Of a DNA stretch of 64,000 bases, positions 23,012 to 35,100 are shown piece by piece; the stretch's first letter is position 1, and each line of letters opens with the position of its first letter. The position numbers and the translations under genes were made by a program. A model generated the notes under the pieces. It was not told the DNA's origin and ran no database searches. It saw only the letters and a program-made list of their open reading frames with translations. Origin of the DNA: Cyrtodaria siliqua (lineage: Eukaryota > Mollusca > Bivalvia > Adapedonta > Hiatellidae); assembly GCA_037043455.1 (NCBI GenBank), contig JAWPHD010001350.1, positions 186,001 through 250,000 on the forward strand. Direction: 5' to 3'.

Positions 23012-23402
23012 TGTAAGTGCATAATGCATAATCAATTAATCACCAGAATATGACTCTCTCATTTTGATGAGTTAAACGCTTGAGGAGGTCACTGTTTGAG
23101 GAAATAGCAAGCAATTCTAACTTTAATCATATGGTAGTCTTGGCCTATTCTAAATGCATTTTAATGTACGCATTATAGAGAGGCGATATAAGTAAAACAC
23201 AGAATTGTTCACCAAGAAAGTACTCAGTGACATGGCTGAAGACAGAAAAGCAAACGCTAAGGGTACGGCGGGTTCGGCTAGACAAGAATGAAGATCTGGA
23301 TTACACCAATATAAAACAAATTGTATATGTATTATATTAACCATAGTAGCATGTTTTCCTAGTTATTTAGTTGTATTGATTGTATTTTGCTCTTCCTTTA
23401 TT
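23012..23402. other. Unassigned noncoding sequence
   Basis: Nothing recognised between the Gypsy 3' LTR and the dispersed repeat. About 23195-23285 resembles a degraded reverse Naiad 3' UTR ('aagaaagtactcagtgacatggc', 'gggtacggcgggt') but is too short to be sure. Confidence 0.35.
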
Positions 23403-23419
23403 ATTTATCATTCATTTTA

Positions 23420-25257
23420 GTTCTACTGGCCGAAGGATAACAGAGCTTATGGGATGCTGAGTTGTCCGTCGTTCGTCCGTCGTCCGTCCGCTAACTGTTG
23501 ACTTGTTAACACGATAGGCCTTCATTTTTCATCTGATCTTTTTTCAAACTTTACCAGAGTGTTGATATCAATGAAAGCTCGGACGAGTTTGAAAACCAGC
23601 CAGTTAGTAATAGTTACACCGGAGTTATGCCCTTGATTTAGTAAAAAATGCTATAGTTTGTCTCGTTAACAGGATAGGGCCTTCATTTTTCATCCGATGT
23701 TTTCAAACTTTACCAGATTGGTGATATTAATGAAAGCTTGGACAGGTTTGGACCAGTAACATCAGAGTTATGGTCCTTGATTTATTTAAAATTGCTATAG
23801 CTTTCCTCGTTAACACGATATGGCCTTCATTTTTCATCCGATCTTTACATATGTACCAAACTCTACCAGATTGTTGATATCAATGAAAGCTCGGACGTGT
23901 GTTCGAAAACCAGCCAATTTGGACCAGTAACACAGGCCCTTGATTTAGTTAAAATTGCTATATGTTGCATCAAAATAGGGCCTTCATTATTCATCTTATC
24001 TTTATCAACCTTTACCAGATTGTTATCAATGAAAGCACGGTGGCGTTCGAAAACACCCAGATTGGACCATTTACTCTGGCCGTTAATTTTTTGATATATG
24101 TTATAATTTGCATCGTTAACACGATAGGGCCTTTGGTTTTCATCAGATCTTTCCAAACTTTACCATATTGTTGATGTCAATAAAAGTTTGGACGAGTTTG
24201 AAAACCAGCGAGATCGGACCAGCAACACCAGAGTTATGGCCGTTGATTTAGTTAAATATGCTGTATTTTGCTTCATTAAAACGATAGGGCCTTCATATTT
24301 GATCTTTACCAACCTTTACCAGATTATTACTGTTAATAAAAGCTTGGAAACTTTTGAAAACCAATCAAATCTGATTAGTGACACCGGAGTTATGGCCCTT
24401 GAATTAGTTAAAAATGCTGTACATGTATTTTCCCTCGTTAAGACAAAATCCCCTTCATTTGGCCAGATTTCAGCGAAACTTTGCAAGGATGATCAGTACC
24501 AAGCCTAGTTGCGCATATCGTTGCCGTGTTCTGGTTGAAACGTTTTTGGCAGAGCTATGGCCCTTTAAATAGTTTAATGCATAAACTTTGTCCGGACTAG
24601 TTCTCCTGCACCCCTGACCCCTGACCGGTTTTCAACAAAACGTGGCAAGGGTGATCAGTATCAAGCCTAATTGTGCATATTATCGCCGTGTTTCGGTTAA
24701 TGATTTTTGGCAGATTTATGACCCGTTAAAGGTTGTAATGCACAAACTTTTTCCAGCTTAGTCTCTTCTAAATTCTTGGCCAGATTTCATCAAATCTTGA
24801 ATGATAAATGCCAAGCTTAGTTGCTTATGATATGGCCGTGTTCCGAATTTTGTTTTTTGAGTTATGGCCTTTTTAAGGTTTTAATACATGCAATTTCTAT
24901 TTTCTAGTAGTAGACTAATTCTCCTGATCCGCTGTCCGGATTTCAAAGAATCTTGGCGTGGGATGATGAGTTTCAAGCCTAGTTGCGTTTATTATCGCCG
25001 TGTTCCCGTTGAATGAATTTTGGCAGAGGTGTGGCCTTTAAAGATTTTAATGCACTTTCTTTGTACAGATTACCGGTGATCTCCTGAACCTCTAGCCGGA
25101 TTTCAACGAAATTTCGCAGGAATGAACAGTACCAAGCCTAGTTGCACATATCATCGCCGTGTTCCAGTTGAATGATTTTTGACAGAGTTATGGCCCTTAT
25201 GCACAAACTTTATCTGTAGCCAGTATAGCGTTCACAGGCCCTCTTGGGCCTCTTGTT
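23420..25257 (+). repeat. Molluscan dispersed repeat with two internal tandem arrays
   Basis: Left edge 'ctggccgaaggataacagagcttatggga' with a GTCCGTC-rich block (23463-23490); right edge 'ggccctcttgggcctcttgtta'. Between them are two arrays. About 23507-24450 has about six units of some 150-160 bp with the core 'cgatagggccttcatttttcatc'. About 24470-25200 has about five units of some 160 bp with the core 'ccaagcctagttgcgcatat'. No coding capacity. This architecture is widespread in molluscan genomes. Lies just downstream of the convertase gene's last exon. Confidence 0.75.
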
Positions 25258-25895
25258 ATAAATGAGTATTACACCTTGATAATTGTGTCGATGTGTTTCA
25301 TAAGTCGGGAAAAATGTATAGGTATGTATATATGACATTTTGTATGAAATACATTAATAAGCAAAACACGTGTTAAGTCAATGCTATAGATTTAATTGGC
25401 ACATGGCAATCTGAAACAATTTATAGAGCGTTCAAAATTAATACCAATACAATGTTTAATTAAAGCTTCATACATATATACATATTGGAGTTATGTAATT
25501 TAAACATTACTGTTTCTTTGCTATTTTATTTGTTATTGTTCCATTTACTCAACATTTAGTAATAAAACAACCATATAAATAAAGTTTTGAACTGTTTAAT
25601 AAATATAATTTTTAAATATTCAAATTGGGTAGAAGACTACTGTAACATATAGAGTTTTAATTAACAATACTGAGATGCGTTCTGTTAACATTCCTAAAAC
25701 ACTCAACGTCAGCTCGGAGAAAGAACAACTGTTACAGCGAAAAACAAACATGCTCGTAAGTCCACGAAAACAAATAAGAAATAGACTGTTTTTTTAATGC
25801 ATACCTATCAAACATTTACATACCTATTGTGTTTAACTGTCTTCTGACCAAAATAAATGACAAGATCTCGGTCATTCATCATACATGTATCTCCA
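25258..25895 (-). other. 3' UTR and downstream sequence of the convertase-like gene
   Basis: Follows the stop codon of the minus-strand gene. Plus-strand TTTATT at 25525-25530 reads AATAAA on the coding strand, a plausible polyadenylation signal giving a 3' UTR of about 370 nt. Confidence 0.45.
25525..25530 (-). promoter_or_regulatory. Candidate polyadenylation signal
   Basis: AATAAA on the minus strand, about 370 nt past the stop codon of the convertase-like gene. Other A/T-rich variants nearby cannot be excluded. Confidence 0.4.
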
Positions 25896-26125
25896 CTATT
25901 CACAGTGATGTATTATGATAAAGCCAATGAATCCACATATCAAAATTAGATTTGCTCCAGTACTATCGCATGATGAACTATTTTCAGATGATGCATTTTT
26001 TATGTCTTTAACAGTAGTGGATGAGTTTACGTCGTGTGTTACTGGATCGTATTTACCCACTTCATAATCAGCGAATGTATCCGTGCCATACACTGTCAAC
26101 GCAAATGATGTAATTTCGAAATCTC
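25896..26125 (-). CDS. Convertase-like gene exon 13: P-domain end and hydrophobic tail
   Basis: 230 nt from a split Gly: DFEITSFALTVYGTDTF closes the P domain (L..F.LTLYGT). Then an acidic and Ser/Asn-rich linker with possible N-glycosylation sites, a Cys, and LILICGFIGFIIIHHCE before TAG. The final hydrophobic run suggests membrane attachment. No Cys-rich repeat region as in furin. Confidence 0.9.
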
Positions 26126-29100
26126 CTAAATATTGAAAAAATGTTGATTATAAATTCTTTCTGTAAAATTACATAATAATGGATAACAAAATGATTCCAC
26201 TTGAAACATTAGTATTGGTAACGCCAATTAGGTTCAAACATGTTAATAATTATTTAAATTGTTACTAATTTTTGGCAAATGTGCATGATTCTCAAAAGAC
26301 TGCCTCACAGATTTAAATTGTTAAATACTTAAACACCCGAATACCATTTAAAGACCGTAAAAGATTAAACAGGATTAGCTGCTTATGTACTGTAGTCTGA
26401 TGCAGCCATCATTGTGAAATATTTTAAAAAGCAAAACAATATGCTTCAACCGTATTTTACTCAGACTATGAATCATTAATGACTATATTATTTATTAACA
26501 AAATGAAATAGTTGAACACTAGTTTGATATCGTACTGGTACAATACGACTTGATAGGTAAACTTACACACCTGAGAAGAAATGGTCTTGCTGCAGAATAA
26601 GTTTCCACAAGCCTTCGGAACTTTCTCCCCAAAAGTTAACCGACAAAAAAGTTACATCTTCCCTAATGGTTCTAGTATTGACGGTCGATTGTCCTAAGTC
26701 CATCAGTATTGAGTATGTTCCAGAAGGCGAAAGGAGTACTATCTCCGAATCGTGTTCATTAGGGGAATGGAAACTCATCTTTGCTATCACGTGTTCGATT
26801 TTGTCTACACAAGGATGATTTTTACCTCTCTGATAGCATTTTATGTTTACATCAGCAGATGATTTAGGCTTGTTTTTGTACGGGTATGTCATGCTGGGAA
26901 TGAGAATGAAACAATGTAACAGTAATTTAAAAAATAGCAAATTATTTATTTTTCATTATTGCTAAGTTGGTTTTAAAATATTCCTTGCTTAAACTAGTTT
27001 TTATAGCATAAAAAATAGGCTCTGTTGCCGAATGGTTAACGCCGTTGCATTGTAAATCTTCGCCATCAACGCTACTGGAAGCTCAACTTGTAAGTGAGGA
27101 AGTGTCGATTCTTACGGATGGCAGGAGGTGTACAGTACTGGTTCTACCCAGGAAATGTGGGTGGTCTGCCTCCAACACAAAAAATCGACCATCATATATA
27201 ACCTTACTTGTGTAGAAAATAACGTAAAACACCATAAAAACAAACAAACCAAAACAAAACATGTCATGCTGTGAAAGAAATAGTGGAATAGAAATCTTTG
27301 AAGGTAGACCTGATTAATTTGTTCATTTATTCTAAGATGTTAAAAATAGGTCCAAGCTGCTTAGAAACTAGTGCAGTAAGCTGATGTGTTCCTCATTAGT
27401 TTCATAACGTTTACGTTATAAGGTCTATTTAGCCAAAACTTTGCCCACAACATCACAATTGACGTCATACTATTTCATGTTACCGCTTTGATGTTTAAAT
27501 GTTTAAATTCAAATGCGAGGTTAGAAAAAAAAGAAATATTATAAATTATCTTAAAAATGGTACTTTCGTTTCCATTGTTATGATATATGACATATTTGTT
27601 TAAATAAGGTTAATCATCTAAAAAAAAACATTGGTCGATAATCTCCGAAGGGGTCGGTGTCTGACCTGTGGACACGTCTTTCCAACAGTAATGTCCATAA
27701 TAGGCAATATGATAAACACTTAAATCCAGTAAAAACGTTGCTCAACGAGTAGATTATCGTTCGCTATTTCTATTCTTAGGATACATACTTGACTTACATA
27801 GTTACGTTATGTGCCTGACAGTTTGTAAAGATCTCATTTTATCTTAAAAATTCAATGATATATTTATCAGCACATTAAAATCGCAAAAATTGTCTTACAG
27901 CGATTTATTTTAAACGTATGTCATTGACGTAATATGCAGCTCATTGATGTCAAAAGACCTACTTGCCAAATTAATTAAATCACAGAATTAAAATCGTAAA
28001 GGTACTCCAGCAGTGACATTCTCTTTTAAAAGTAAATCTAGCACTTTGTCCTCAGCAGTAGGTCAAATTGTTCATCTTCTCTAAAACTGTATTCAGCGTT
28101 ATACAGTCAAGTTGATGATGACAAATGACACAAAATATGTTAAATTTCAAGCACAAACAAGTTGAACGCTAAACAATAGCGTTGCTGTCATACTGAGAAA
28201 TTCATTACATGCACATTATTGCGTGCGAACTCCGCTTAATGTCTTATAGAGGAATATTTACACTTTTGTGTCAACCTCAAGGTTGTATTTCAAGTTACTA
28301 CCGTTTATAGACACATTTTTGGTATCCCTATGAGTACGAACTGTACACCACTTGTCGCAGATTTGTTTTTATTTTGCTATGAAAGAGATTTCATGTTGAG
28401 TCTTTCACCAGATACCCATGCAGATGTTATTGAAGCCTTTAATGACACCTCTCGGTATCTGGATGACATATGAACATTGACAACCCTTTCTTTCCAACTA
28501 TGGTTAATAATATTTATCCTAAAGAACTTCAGCTTAACAAAGGTAATATATCTGATAATAACGCTTCTTTTCTTGATTTAGATCTCTCGATTGAAAATGG
28601 TGAATTAATTAGCAAAATTTATGACAAGAGAGATGATTTTAATTTTGACATTGTTAATTATCCTCACTTGGATGGGGTTGTTCCCCGAGCAAAATCTTAT
28701 GGGGTGTATGTGTCTGAACTTATTCGTTTTTCAAGAATTTGTATAACTAAAAAGCTACTCAATCAGGCTTACCGTTACCATAAATTTCGTAAAACCTTTG
28801 CAAAATTTTAATATTGTAACCCTGATCATCTTTACAAATATAAAAGTAATTTAAGGACTCTTCTGCGACAAGTACTATCACAACCTGACTTCTATGGTGA
28901 TGTGATTTATAAACTTCGTAAGATTCTTGGTCATGATCACTTTCATACTATCTTTGTTAAACTTGTTAACAAGTTTATCAAAAGAGCTTATGACTCTATC
29001 ATTTTGCAACGTACTGCATGCTTGGTGGTGGACCCTTTTACAGTTCGCCACTATGCTTTCCTCTTTAAATGTACAATGACCGGACAGGCTGTGGACCCTA

Positions 29101-32100
29101 TGATGACGCCTACCTAAAGCCCAATGGGACGGTGTCGTTTGGTGTTTGTCTATGATCTTTCTTGTCGTGCCCTTATTGGTTTATTCTCTTGTTGCTCTGG
29201 CTTCTGCCAAGTCACTGAGTACCTTTATTGTGGCTTTCTATGCTATTGTTATTTTTGTATATATTTACACGAGCATATTTGTGTTTCGTTAAACGATATT
29301 GTGATAAAACTTATGAAAACTCTTGGATTAATTTGTTTTGGTCTATAACAAATTCAGGAGACGTTCTTCATAAAATTTTCAATAAACTTCATGTTTCATC
29401 TATAAGCACTTATGATTTCTCTACACTATATACAACTTTACCACATTATCTTATCAAGACAAGCTAATTTCTCTTATTCAAAAAACATTCGCTAGAGAAA
29501 ATACTACATTTTTGGCCTGTAATAATATTAAAGCGTTTTTTACTAACAGAAGTTTAGACAATTATACTATGTGGACTTGCTATGAAGTTAGATAATATTT
29601 TCGTCAGTTATGGAAGCACCGTTTATAGACAAATTGTTGGTATCCCTATGGTTACGAATTGTGCACCACTTGTCGCAGATTTGTTTATATTTTGCTATGA
29701 AAGAGATTTCATGTTGAATCTTTCACCAGATACACCGGCAGATGTTAATGAAGCCTTTAATGACACCTCTCGGTATCTGGATGGAATATTGAACATTGAC
29801 AACCCTTTCTTTCCAACTAAGGTTAATAATATGTATCTTAAAGAACTTCAGTTTAATATATCTGATGGTACGATGACCGGACAGGCTGTGGACCCTATGA
29901 TGACGCCTACATAAAGCCCATTGGGACGGTGGCTTTCGATTGTTGTATATGATCTTTCTTGTCGTGCCCTTAATGGTCTATTCTCTTGTTGCTCTGGCTT
30001 CTGCCAAGTCACTGAGTACTTTCATTGTGGCTTTCTAGGCTATTGTTTTTTTGTGTTTTTTTTTATTATATTTACACGAGCATATTTGTGTTTTACTTAT
30101 ATTGCCTATTGATGCTGCCTTGTTGGTTAGAGACTAGATAATGGCGGGGATTTCTTTATTTACACTGTCCAGCTTTAATGGGATGAGAGTAGGGTAAGTG
30201 TGAAGTTTGGTGCACCCTAGAACCGGGTTAAACCCCCAGTGGCCTTTGTTGCCACTAACCATTCCAAGGCGGTAGCCCTAATGTCAACCTTTTTGTGTCT
30301 GTGATGTCTTTTGCATTTGTTATTACTGTTGCCTTCTCGCTTGTCTGTTTTCGTGTTTGTTTTTGTGTTTTGTGGTTGACTTTCGTCCTTGAATGTTGCT
30401 TTCCCTGTCCGATATGTGTATCATTCTTCTAGTCCGGGCCACATTCCGTCCAAGCCTAGTTTCTGTCATTCTGTCACATTTCAAAATGTTTACACTAGAA
30501 CTTCCGCAATTTTATGAGGGAAGACGTTTACTATTGAAGTTCGGAAACAGGAGAAACGACCCAAAATGCTATAAACAGGTTTTCTTAGCAAATTCTGTTT
30601 ATATGTTCATATGGCAATAAAAAGAACTCCGACAATGTTTTGACGCGCGAGATGAGTTGGATATTATTGTTGATTGTTGCGATCTATAGGGTTAGACGAC
30701 GGTGTCATTACAGGCCATTAATCAATAATGCAGTAACTTGCCTTCATTAGGTCAGAATGTTAGAATTATTATAACATTTTCTTCATTTTGTTTAACTAGC
30801 AAGAGGTAAACGTGAAATAGAATGGAAGTTAAGTAAAACATACACAGAGGTGATACATACATGTTGGCTGGTGGCGCGGTATATTCAATTTGTCTCTGAA
30901 CAGGTTTCCAATCTTTTGCCAGTGTAACCAGTTTTGCCGCGTTGAGTAATCCAAAACCAAACCATCCATGAACTGTAAAGAACGTCAATATTACATGTTG
31001 CCCAGCATATTACTTAGTAATTTGTTTTATAAACCAAGGTGTAAGAATTCAAAATATATATATGAGTGCATACAACCCAACACATACGTATCTTGCACAT
31101 TGTCATTACTTGTCCGTTAAAATGAGATGCCATTTTGCTTTAATGAAAGGCAGGGTTTTTGATTTGTAAATAGCCTACCTTTATTTATTCATATCCAAAG
31201 TACAGGAAACGATATTGGCTCTAGTATGCAACATTATTTCTGATTAAAGCAAGAAATCATTTAATAAAGAACTATGACACTCAAAATGATATATTTTGCA
31301 CAAACTTTGTATTTATGTGTTATTAAAAGTCATCTATTTATATTAACTTACAATATCTTCCGGCGCCATTTGGTCTAAAATAGTTTGACTGCAAAAGTCC
31401 TTTATGATCGGAGGCTTCTACAATAATATGTTGTACGTCTCTCCAGGTTAGTCCAGAGCTGGTATATATGAAAATTGTCAAATTCAGGTACACTTTTCAT
31501 TGAAACACATGATCATAACTGTTTTTTATACCTTTGATGAAATGTTCATATATTTAACAATACACTGGCCAAATAGGTTAAAGAAACTAAACCGCCAAAT
31601 AACGGCACAATTAAATTACCAAACCGTTTATCAACACTCTGTCATGGTATTCAGTTGATGTAGTATGAATATGTGCCGATTAAACGTATAGTTTTAAAAT
31701 ACCCGTGAATGAATATGCGTTATGAAATGGTAACTCTTAATTCGACGCTACTGTTTTCGGTTTTGTCCGGCTTGTTACAGCCGTTTATATTAAGTCTATA
31801 TAGTTTGGATTCTCAATATATGTAAGTTTTATATATATATATATATTAATTGTGCCGTTATTACATCACGTAATGAGATTTAGTATATACTTGCCAGGTG
31901 AATAGTGGATTATGCGATTGATATAAAACGTTGTATTGTTTCTTTTTAATTACAGTAAAACAAGGACTCATCACATTAAATGTATTATTAGTAACTCATG
32001 TACAGGTCAAAACGATAAGTATGCTTTGATATGAATTATGGAATGTTATACGTTATATGTTAATGTGCAATAATCTCGTCTCCTACAATTATTTTAGAAT

Positions 32101-35100
32101 AGTGTTTACAATTCATGTTTTATTTATGAAATAATGTATGTATAGTTGATCGAAATAATGAGACGGAAATAAACTATTAAACCTAAACCACATTTCTTTC
32201 ATTCTGTTGTGAATATAGATGTGTTGTGTTGTCATTAATATCGATTATCGTTTATTATATTTAGAGCATTTAAATATATTCTTCCACCAACGGTAATAAT
32301 CCGATATTATATTATATATACAAAACAACAAAAACATCTTGTAGCATTAATTAACAATGCTGAAAATGCATTAAAATAACTGGAACAAATTCAAGTTGAT
32401 TGAATAACAAACATAAGAAATTTAACAGACGGGTTAAGTGATTTGTATAACAAGAGCATAGCTTGTTCTTATACTTTGGTGATTGGGATATCAACAATGA
32501 TATTATCACACGCCAGTTTTGCAACTGTTCCCTAATCGAAAAGATTAGTTTTATTGACAGGTTACATTTTTCTTATTTATCCAAATTAAATAAACAAACA
32601 AAATGTCTAAATACTTGGCTTGAAGTGCTAGTCCAGTCATTGCAGAGATCATTGCAGTGGATGAAGATGTTTCTTTAAAATCTCGCGTACAATTATCTCT
32701 GTCATGCGACGTGGTCACCTGAAAAGATAAACCCATAAAACATGGGCATTGGCGTATTCCTTATTTATCATAAATGACAGTATTGGTAAAATATTATGTA
32801 ACAAGAAAACTGTGATATTGTAAATTGAGATATGCACTATCACAGAACGGCGTTGGAACTTTTGCGATGATCGTCTAAATGTGTGCCATGTTGCGACTTT
32901 ATGTAGTGTTTTTTCTTTGCTTTGCTCAAAACACTCAGCTGTTTTCATACATTTAAGCAATTTAAATTGTTTATAATTTGCAAATAATGTCTCTGACGCC
33001 ATTCACATGCATTTGGTAAGCTATTATAAAGATTAGACAGCCACACGACATAGGCAACGTCATCGCATATATTTGTTTCAAGTCAAGTTAAAACGTATGT
33101 TTATATGTAGAAAATATCACTCTACTTTATGTAATAGTCATTCTGAACGTATGTGTTTTCAAGAAACCGTGGCGTCGTAATGCAACGTTATATTAACCGC
33201 CAAACGACGTTAACGCGCCTAAACGTTGAGTACGAATAAATGTTATCTTCCTCATTACAGTCATCAGGGCGTGTTGTTTTTAGGCGCTTAAATACAAACA
33301 GACTCGCGGAAAAGTCGTTAGAACTTTGAACAATTGTATACTTTTACTAAAATATGAAACCTAGCTGTATTTTCTGCATGACCGTGGAAATGTGCATTAT
33401 TGGTTTCTCCCTTTCAAGCTTAATATTCCGCACATTTTCAGACATCCTTTCTTCCAGTTCTAGTTATGCCTCTCCTACATACACGATCTTGTGACATGTT
33501 ATTCAATCTATAACAAAGATGACGTTGTTATAATGATTCTCAATGCTATACTTTTACCAGTTGTTCTAATGACTCTCAGTGCTATGCTTTTATCAGTTGT
33601 TCTAATGACTCTCAGTGCTATGCTTTGACCAGTTGTTCTAATGACTCTCAGTGCTATGCTTTGACCAGTTGTTCTAATGATTCTCATTGCTATGCTTTGG
33701 TTGGTTGTTCCAATGATTCTCACTGCTATGCTTTGACCAGCTGTTCTAATGATTTACAGTGCTATGCTTTGACCAGTTGTTCTAATAACTCTCAGTGCTA
33801 TGATTTGACCAGTTGGTTGTTCCAATGATTCTCAGTGCTATGCTTTGACCAATTGTTCTAATAATTCTCATTGCTATGCTTTGACCAGTTGGTTGTTCCA
33901 ATGATTCTCAGTGCTATGCTTTGACCAGTTGTTCTAATGATTCTCATTGCTATGCTTTGACCATTGTTCTAATGATTCTCAGTGCTATGCTTTGACAAGT
34001 TGTTCTAATGATTCGCATTGCTATGCTTTGTCCAGTTGTTATAATAATTCTCAGTGGTATGCTTTGATCATTTATTCAAATTATTCTCATTTCTATGCTG
34101 GTGAGGTAAATTCCTAGAGGCCGCTACGGTAGACATATTGGACTGATGATGAGGGGCCTAGCACGCAATTCACGACTAATTGTATATCTTTCTTTCCATT
34201 TATTATCAGCAAATCTTACTTATATATTTATAGCATGCGCAACCAAACCCGCATTAAAATATTACATGTGTGACAAATGGCCGCTGGTGGTTTAAACTAT
34301 GTTCTCGCGTGCATCAATCCCCAGTCTTTCCCTTTGGTTTATCCTTACTAACTAAAAAAACTAGTTTCACATTTCCAGATTCTTTTCTGACGGGATCGCC
34401 AGACATTCCACTGGTAAAAAATAAGTATAACCTGTTTTATAATCTATATTTTGTGTCAAGCATAACTTAAGGTCTGTAAAATGTCATCATACCATACTCG
34501 TGGCATTGTGTGAGCCTCCGTCCCCATAGGCTGAAGTTAGAACGCATGCGCAATGATTAGCATATCCCGGTTTACTACCCATAATTCCGAAACTATTGAT
34601 AGCTATAGTGTAGATACTGTTAGTAAATCCGTCGCAAATTGAACCAGCAGGAAACACGTATATTGAGCCTTTGCCATTACGTCCCTGAAAAATAAATTAC
34701 TTTTTGAACTTGTTCAATATAAATACAAAATGTAATAACGATTTAAAATGTTAGACTGTAAAATGTACAAATATCAGACTGTACAAATAATGAGAAAAAA
34801 ATATCGTTAGACCAATACAGGATATTTATAGATCTACTCTATTTTTAGCATTATTATTATTGTTAAATTCGACTAAGAAATCAGGCAAACATATATGTCC
34901 TATATCGGATTTACATACTGTTTCTATTCCGGTTCTTATGACTTCCTCCATTGCCATATCTAATCCACGGAAACCATCTTTACGAGCCCAACTATTTGAA
35001 TAGATGTGAATCGCTTGTTGTTCGAAACCTAAACCACTAACAAGCATGTCTTCAGAAAACCAGGGGCTTCCCCAGCCGTATGGCGTAAGTTTGAATATCT

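Noticed and set aside
26894..26940. Upstream start MLFFKLLLHCFILIPS for the P-domain exon
   Set aside because: It is intron sequence read through; the AG acceptor at 26894-26895 joins in phase with exon 11.
33508..33828. ORFs on both strands with repeating peptides
   Set aside because: Explained by the 36-bp minisatellite period.
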